Below are positions 59,756-64,000 of a stretch of DNA of 64,000 bases, piece by piece; the first letter of the stretch is position 1, and every line of letters begins with the position of its first letter. Under the pieces are notes generated by a model, which was not told the DNA's origin, ran no database searches, and saw nothing but the letters and a program-made list of their open reading frames with translations. The stretch is from an uncultured Clostridia bacterium (GTDB lineage Bacteria > Bacillota > Clostridia > Lachnospirales > Cellulosilyticaceae): assembly GCA_937981575.1 (NCBI GenBank), contig CALJNR010000072.1, forward strand, positions 23,130 through 87,129, read 5' to 3'. The translations under genes and the position numbers were made by a program.

Positions 59756-60964
59756 TTAAAATTCTACTTCATCTATCCCATCAGCATGAGCGCTTTTGAA
59801 AATAAGAGTCGGCCATCCAACTTTAGGCACAACATGCTTTAAAATACCTTTTACATCTCCCGCCTTTACAACTTCACTATCATTTGCTGAGTTGTTATCC
59901 CCCTTTGTTCGGTAACAGATAACCCCATTTTCCTCAAGGACCTCAACAATTCTATGGGTAATCAAAATTTCCCCTCTTTTAAATTGTATGACGTCATCTA
60001 CAGTTAATGCTTTGATAGCATCCATATCTTTTATTTTTTCTACGAGAATAACATCTCCTGGCTTAATCAGTGGTTCCATACTTCCCGTAGCAATAACCGA
60101 AGGATAAACCGAAAACACACCAGCTGCAAACCATATGAGAAGCACCGCTCCTACGGCTTCCGGAACCCACTGCCACCACTTATCCTGTTTTTCCTTATAG
60201 ACTTTGACTTCTTTGGCCCTTTTCCTATAAGCACTTACAACATAAAGCAGACAGAATATAGGAACTATCATCCCAATAACCCCTTTTGCAAGCCAATTTA
60301 AGGCTGGCAAAATAGGAGAAAACCACATTGCACTCTCAATAAGGCCAAGATAAATAACGGAAGCCCACTTTCCTCCGTATAATACAAGATAAGTAGCCAA
60401 TATATTGCTGCAAAACTCCGGAATCAGTACCTCAGCGCAAAAGATCGTAAACGTCTTAAGATCATTGATCCCCATAAATTTTAAACTTCTTATATTAGTG
60501 AGTGTCATAAGTAAAATAATATAAATTAACGCCCACTTATTACGCCTTTTCATAAAACTGCTTACACTATAAGATCTAATGCTTTCTCTGCCTAAAAGGG
60601 TACATCCTATTACAAAACTATTGGCTAATATGCCTGTGAGGCTATGACTATAAGGACTCTTGCCAAACCCCTGCAAAACACCACCTAAAATATTAATAAC
60701 GATATAAATAATCCCACAGTTAAACGCCCAGACATAGACAGATTCTTTATAGTTTTCCTTGCCAGCTAGGTGCACTTTTGGAATGATATAATGAATGAAA
60801 AATACTGTAATCAGCAAACAGCTTGGTTTGATCCACTGCGAGAATGCAGCATGCCCTATTTTATTAATCAAAAAAGAGTTTTCAATACCATAGAGCACTA
60901 CTAGCACTACCCCTAACATAATGGCTATTCGTTTATATTTACTATTTCCGATTACCCCTAGCAT
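59756..60964 (-). CDS. SipW-type signal peptidase with long membrane N-terminus
   Basis: 402 residues; SipW is about 190. Residues 1-235 hold six to seven membrane helices of no known family. The C-terminal 130 residues form an S26B (ER-type) signal peptidase with Ser in VIATGSMEPLIKPGDVILVE and a catalytic His in GEILITHRIVE in place of Lys, plus the GDNNSANDSE box. It should cut the SipW-dependent proteins encoded in the operon. Start behind GGGGAGAG. Confidence 0.88.
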   Translation of the reverse strand: MLGVIGNSKYKRIAIMLGVVLVVLYGIENSFLINKIGHAAFSQWIKPSCLLITVFFIHYIIPKVHLAGKENYKESVYVWAFNCGIIYIVINILGGVLQGFGKSPYSHSLTGILANSFVIGCTLLGRESIRSYSVSSFMKRRNKWALIYIILLMTLTNIRSLKFMGINDLKTFTIFCAEVLIPEFCSNILATYLVLYGGKWASVIYLGLIESAMWFSPILPALNWLAKGVIGMIVPIFCLLYVVSAYRKRAKEVKVYKEKQDKWWQWVPEAVGAVLLIWFAAGVFSVYPSVIATGSMEPLIKPGDVILVEKIKDMDAIKALTVDDVIQFKRGEILITHRIVEVLEENGVICYRTKGDNNSANDSEVVKAGDVKGILKHVVPKVGWPTLIFKSAHADGIDEVEF

Positions 60965-60982
60965 TTTCTCTCCCCTTGTTTC

Positions 60983-61768
60983 TTAATTTCCTTCTGATTC
61001 CGTTGCCACTGGACTATAACTTATTGGGTCACTCACCTTTTGGTCATTTAGGTTAGTATAAGGGTCTATAACTTCTTCCTGATATTCTTCACTACCTATA
61101 TCCTCTGAAGATAATACCGTTAAATCACCTGGTGTCTCTGCTCCTAGTGTTTCTGCTCCTGCTGTTTGTTCATCGGGTGGAGATGTTATAAAGCCCACCA
61201 CATATTCTTTTTCAACCGAATATTTCCATCTCTCTTCCTTCTCATTATCTACTTTATTGTCTTTAACTACCTGTTCAAAATTCAGCTTAAGAATTATTGT
61301 GTTTGTTTGTGTATCTTCAACTCTATTTTTTAATAGCTCTCTAAGATTAGAAATGTTTAGATCAAATTCATAGGTTCTGTCTCCTTTATTAACCGGTTTT
61401 ATGATCACTATGTCACTAAGGTTACTTGTGTTATAGTCATCACTTTCTCCTTTGCTTATAGCTGCTCCATCCACTAGCACTTCATATCCAATATAAGCAA
61501 TCTCAATACTTGAATCTTTTTCATCTGTACGTTTTATGACAAATGTTTCAACACTGCTGCCGATATCCTCATCTAGCTCAACTATTATGGGTTCAGTAAC
61601 TTGATTATCAGGTTCCAACTTTACTTTTGGCGTTGCTATTTCTAATTTTATTGTCGTTTCATCCGACCAATAGCCATAACTTATCCCTAGCAAACTAGTC
61701 GTAATGACCATTACAGCTATAAATCTATAAGGCTTTTTTAGCCTTGCGCCGAACTTCTGAATACGCAT
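60983..61768 (-). CDS. SipW-dependent secreted protein
   Basis: 261 residues. The signal segment (about 14-33) is followed by the typical GYWSDETTIKLEIATPKV block, as in TasA/SipW substrates. The rest is a beta-rich domain with a Thr/Glu/Pro tail (AGAETLGAETPGD). It lacks an LPXTG motif. Upstream of the signal peptidase gene by 18 nt. Likely part of a surface fibre. Confidence 0.82.
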   Translation of the reverse strand: MRIQKFGARLKKPYRFIAVMVITTSLLGISYGYWSDETTIKLEIATPKVKLEPDNQVTEPIIVELDEDIGSSVETFVIKRTDEKDSSIEIAYIGYEVLVDGAAISKGESDDYNTSNLSDIVIIKPVNKGDRTYEFDLNISNLRELLKNRVEDTQTNTIILKLNFEQVVKDNKVDNEKEERWKYSVEKEYVVGFITSPPDEQTAGAETLGAETPGDLTVLSSEDIGSEEYQEEVIDPYTNLNDQKVSDPISYSPVATESEGN

Positions 61769-61799
61769 ACTGCTTCTCCTCTCTCAGATCTTTTATAGC

Positions 61800-62477
61800 C
61801 TACTGCTGATTGTGCTGCTTAAATGCTATCTGCAGATTCAGTGTAATATCCTCTCCTTCAAACTTATTTTCTTTTTTAATACCATCATAGACTTCACCAG
61901 TAAAAGTTATGATACACTTTGAGAAAACTAGTAAATCTCCCGGCTCTAATTTCCAATTATTTTTATCTATTTCCTCATTAAGCTTTTCTGAAAAATTTAA
62001 TAGGCTTGTTTCTGATGGGATTGTATATCTTTTTTCTTCATCATTTCCTGATGTACTTTCTATATAAACTTCTCCTTGTATTGAAAGCTGTTTTAGAAAA
62101 TCCTCATTTATTCCCTTCTCATCTTGTGTATCGCTATCGATATTAATAACAAATCCATCTATAACCGCTGGAATACTTCCATCGTTTCTAAATAATCCTT
62201 CAAAAGAATACATTGTTCCTGGAAACAAATCTTCCATGTTATAAATTAATACGTTCTCCCCATCACGGCTGCAACTTTTGCCCGTTATATCTATTAACTT
62301 ATTCTCATCATCTTCAACTTTGCCCTGAAACATTTTTGACTCAATAGCAGCTACCTTAAATTCTCCCGTTGATACTGTTCCATCTATCACTAATGTATCA
62401 GTCCACCAGCCATATCCGGCCCCTAAAAAAGCACTGCAAGCTATTAAGATGGCCGCTAATAACCTTTTTTTCTTCAT
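61800..62477 (-). CDS. SipW-dependent secreted protein (TasA/CalY-like)
   Basis: 225 residues, AAGGGGAG site. The signal peptide ends FLGAGYGWWTDTL, then TVSTGEFKVAAIESKMF as in TasA/CalY/camelysin-like proteins. The domain includes LFPGTMYSFEGLFRNDGSIP and LEPGDLLVFSKCII. First gene of the apparent long operon. Related to the protein at 62718 in signal and in the NDGSIPAVID block. Confidence 0.85.
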   Translation of the reverse strand: MKKKRLLAAILIACSAFLGAGYGWWTDTLVIDGTVSTGEFKVAAIESKMFQGKVEDDENKLIDITGKSCSRDGENVLIYNMEDLFPGTMYSFEGLFRNDGSIPAVIDGFVINIDSDTQDEKGINEDFLKQLSIQGEVYIESTSGNDEEKRYTIPSETSLLNFSEKLNEEIDKNNWKLEPGDLLVFSKCIITFTGEVYDGIKKENKFEGEDITLNLQIAFKQHNQQ

Positions 62478-62538
62478 GATAGCTCTCCCCTTAAAGTTTT
62501 ATATTCCCTTTATAAACTTCACTATCTTCTCTTTTATT

Positions 62539-62611
62539 ATTGTATGACCCACAGCCTTTCTCCACATGGTCACTAAGTATAGTTTTATATACTACTAAAG
62601 TAGTATATAAA
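62539..62611 (-). promoter_or_regulatory. Promoter with palindromic element for the SipW/pilus operon
   Basis: Possible -10 TACAAT (62544-62539) with a weak -35. A 13-bp-arm palindrome (62584-62611, ACTACT-AA-AGTAGT centre) starts its AGTAGTA motif at 62596 on the minus strand, 52 nt before the -10. A related motif sits at the same distance in the promoter near 63892. Suggests one common activator or repressor. Confidence 0.5.
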
Positions 62612-62617
62612 TTAAAA

Positions 62618-62645
62618 GGATGATCCTTTCTACAAAGAATCACCC
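62618..62645 (-). terminator. Terminator of the 62718 gene
   Basis: Stem GGGTGAT.CTTT / GAAAG.ATCATCC with a 3-nt loop and UUUUAAUUU on the minus strand, about 75 nt after the stop at 62718. Makes the gene a separate transcript from the following operon. Confidence 0.8.
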
Positions 62646-62717
62646 TCCCAAGTATATCTATTTTTTAATTTAAAATATATTTTTCTTATGAGTACCCTTA
62701 TCCTATCAAACCCCTAA

Positions 62718-63839
62718 TTACGCTTCTGGTTTTTCTGTTTTTGTTTTTAATGCATTGTGTTGAATCCAATTAATCTCTAATCCAAATGTTTGTGCTGATT
62801 CTCCAGTGAGATCTTCAAATTGATTATTAGTACTTGTAGCACCTGGGAATATTATTGTAATTCTAGTTTTAATTTTCTCTCCTGGTTCTAGTCGTTTGTC
62901 CCCATATGCGTTTTTCAAGACTTCTTCAATCTTAGAAAGGTTCTCTGCATTTGATATTTCATTATCTGTTACAGCATCAAATATAGCATCTTCATTTCCT
63001 ACTTTTACTACAACTTTAAGTTTATTAGCAAAGCTCAAACCATTATCCTCTTTCATCTGGTCTAGTCCTGTAGCCGTTATAGTATCTATAACCGCTGGTA
63101 TACTTCCATCATTTTCTACCAAGAATGTAGCACTTGCAAAACTGCCTGGATAATAGTTATTAAGACTAATTTTTACTCCTTTATTATTTGTGTCAGCAAT
63201 TATTTCTGCTGTTGTACCCGTAGCATATTTATTAATATAACCTGAGTCATTTTGTACAATAGTTTCATCAAATGTTACAGCTGAATTACTAATAACATAA
63301 TATTTGCAGCTATCATCTGTCCAGAAGCAGCCCGGAAGCAGCCCTTGGGTATACCATCCCGCTGGATACCCATATGGATTATCTTTATCCGTTTTTGGTT
63401 CAAATTTGAAATATTCATGCCCATTAAGTGCTTTAGGTCTATCCTTCCCTATATCCCCATAGAAACGGTATACTTTCTTGCTATTATTATTATCATTTTT
63501 ATTAGGTATTCTGATGCTATCACTATTTGAACTCGTACGTACAAAAGTCCCACTTTTATAGTTATTCGTACTAACTGGATTCCAGAGTCCAACAGCTCCT
63601 GGTGGAAGTTGAGATGGGTCTGAAATTGGTATTGGATCTGATAAACTAGTATCGTCTCCTTTTTCCGCTTCTTGCAGCTCCCCTGTCTCTAAAGTAGGTG
63701 CCGCTACATATTTAACATTTAAATTCCCCGTTTCTAATGTCGCATTAAATATTAATGTATCTGTCCAGTAGGCATAACCTGTGCCAAGCAGTGCCATTGA
63801 AGCTACTAAAACTCCTGCTAATAATTTAGATTTTTTCAT
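62718..63839 (-). CDS. SipW-dependent secreted protein, large TasA-like
   Basis: 373 residues, AAGGGGAG site. The signal peptide ends LLGTGYAYWTDTL, with TLETGNLNVKYVAAPTL after it. A central, Lys/Asn/Tyr-rich insertion of about 110 residues (from about 90) is followed by a TasA-like C-terminal half (SLNNYYPGSFASATFLVEND, GSIPAVIDTI, LEPGEKIKTRITIIF). The insertion is absent from its paralogue at 61800. Probably a main fibre or surface protein. Confidence 0.82.
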   Translation of the reverse strand: MKKSKLLAGVLVASMALLGTGYAYWTDTLIFNATLETGNLNVKYVAAPTLETGELQEAEKGDDTSLSDPIPISDPSQLPPGAVGLWNPVSTNNYKSGTFVRTSSNSDSIRIPNKNDNNNSKKVYRFYGDIGKDRPKALNGHEYFKFEPKTDKDNPYGYPAGWYTQGLLPGCFWTDDSCKYYVISNSAVTFDETIVQNDSGYINKYATGTTAEIIADTNNKGVKISLNNYYPGSFASATFLVENDGSIPAVIDTITATGLDQMKEDNGLSFANKLKVVVKVGNEDAIFDAVTDNEISNAENLSKIEEVLKNAYGDKRLEPGEKIKTRITIIFPGATSTNNQFEDLTGESAQTFGLEINWIQHNALKTKTEKPEA

Positions 63840-63891
63840 TTTCTAATCTCCCCTTATATAATTTCAAATCACTTATTTGATCTATGATGTT

Positions 63892-63949
63892 ATTATATGT
63901 TCCCTTCATCTTCCTGACATTACCATTTCGTGTAGTGTATCCTACTACT
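63892..63949 (-). promoter_or_regulatory. Promoter of the large SipW-dependent protein gene
   Basis: -10 TATAAT (63897-63892) with a weak -35 (ATGTCA, 63920-63915). A GTAGT/ACTAC inverted repeat lies at 63932-63948. The minus-strand motif AGTAGTA begins at 63949, 52 nt before the -10, as in the promoter near 62539; 14 of 20 bases match between the two. Confidence 0.5.
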
Positions 63950-63977
63950 TTCGTACCATATTTATAGACATAAAAGA

Positions 63978-64000
63978 ACGCGTGCAAAACTTGCACGCGT
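63978..64000 (-). terminator. Hairpin at the window end
   Basis: 10-bp stem ACGCGTGCAA / TTGCACGCGT with a 3-nt loop, followed on the minus strand by UUCUUUU. Probably the terminator of a gene beyond the window. Confidence 0.7.

Noticed and set aside
1..64000. Insertion sequences, integrases, tRNA genes or prophage genes as markers of transfer
   Set aside because: No transposase, recombinase or tRNA cloverleaf was recognised in either strand, so I make no claim of a mobile element boundary around the peptide island.

Overview
This window comes from a low-GC, spore-forming Clostridia-type Firmicute. I judge GC by eye at about 35-38%. The indications are a GerA-family spore-germination protein, a large Alu-type SRP RNA, a SipW/TasA-like export cassette, a class D sortase and DUF4860/DUF5305 surface-appendage genes. 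A Lachnospirales-like anaerobe fits, but no 16S or marker gene settles the species. Nearly all genes lie on the minus strand. The exceptions are an ABC exporter pair (15.6-19.1 kb), a small winged-helix protein (25.9 kb) and the germination protein (50.7 kb).

Layout. 0.1-14.9 kb: housekeeping and accessory genes, including a NarL-type two-component system, a TrmO-TrmO-UvrA fusion, an AraC/GyrI regulator, DUF488, EcsC, a UvrC-like GIY-YIG protein lacking the second nuclease half, a lipoprotein, a radical-SAM protein and a flavodoxin-ferredoxin protein. 15.35-19.2 kb: a heterodimeric multidrug-type ABC exporter behind a consensus promoter, a 29-30 residue leader peptide and a strong terminator hairpin, which together form an attenuator. 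19.2-25.6 kb: an arsenic operon (arsR-arsD-arsA-phosphoesterase-CoA disulfide reductase/rhodanese-acr3) with a readable ArsR-type promoter/operator. 25.9-29.0 kb: small genes and a TraB/GumN protein.

28.7-46.5 kb: a large peptide/bacteriocin island, the most interesting part of the window. It encodes eleven small precursors with double-glycine leaders, two radical-SAM/SPASM maturases (one with a TPR tail), a C39-peptidase ABC exporter with its HlyD partner, several small membrane proteins that could confer immunity, a LytTR response regulator at one end and an AgrC/BlpH-like histidine kinase near the other. I find seven promoters with one geometry: two ACATSTT-type half-sites 22 nt apart, then a TTG -35, a 16-nt spacer and a -10 box. 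They precede the peptide genes, the transporter operon and accessory genes, which indicates one quorum-type regulon. Two precursor families have cysteine-free cores built from tandem repeats, YG(I/V)-x-P and TG(I/L/F)(I/V)xxP. Next to the two radical-SAM enzymes they look like substrates of a RiPP pathway that I cannot place in a named class.

46.7-50.5 kb: a CcdA/thioredoxin pair, SRP RNA with its own promoter and terminator, a YbjN-like protein, tadA and a Gfo/Idh/MocA oxidoreductase. 50.7-52.1 kb: the germination protein. 52.2-63.8 kb: an apparent 12-gene operon joining type IV pilus-like parts (PilT, PilC, pseudopilin-like proteins; no PilB, PilD or typical major pilin seen) to a class D sortase, a transglutaminase-like protein, DUF5305, an LPKTG wall protein, a SipW-like signal peptidase with a long membrane extension and SipW-type substrates. 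A third SipW-type secreted protein is transcribed separately, but both promoters share an upstream element at the same distance from the -10.
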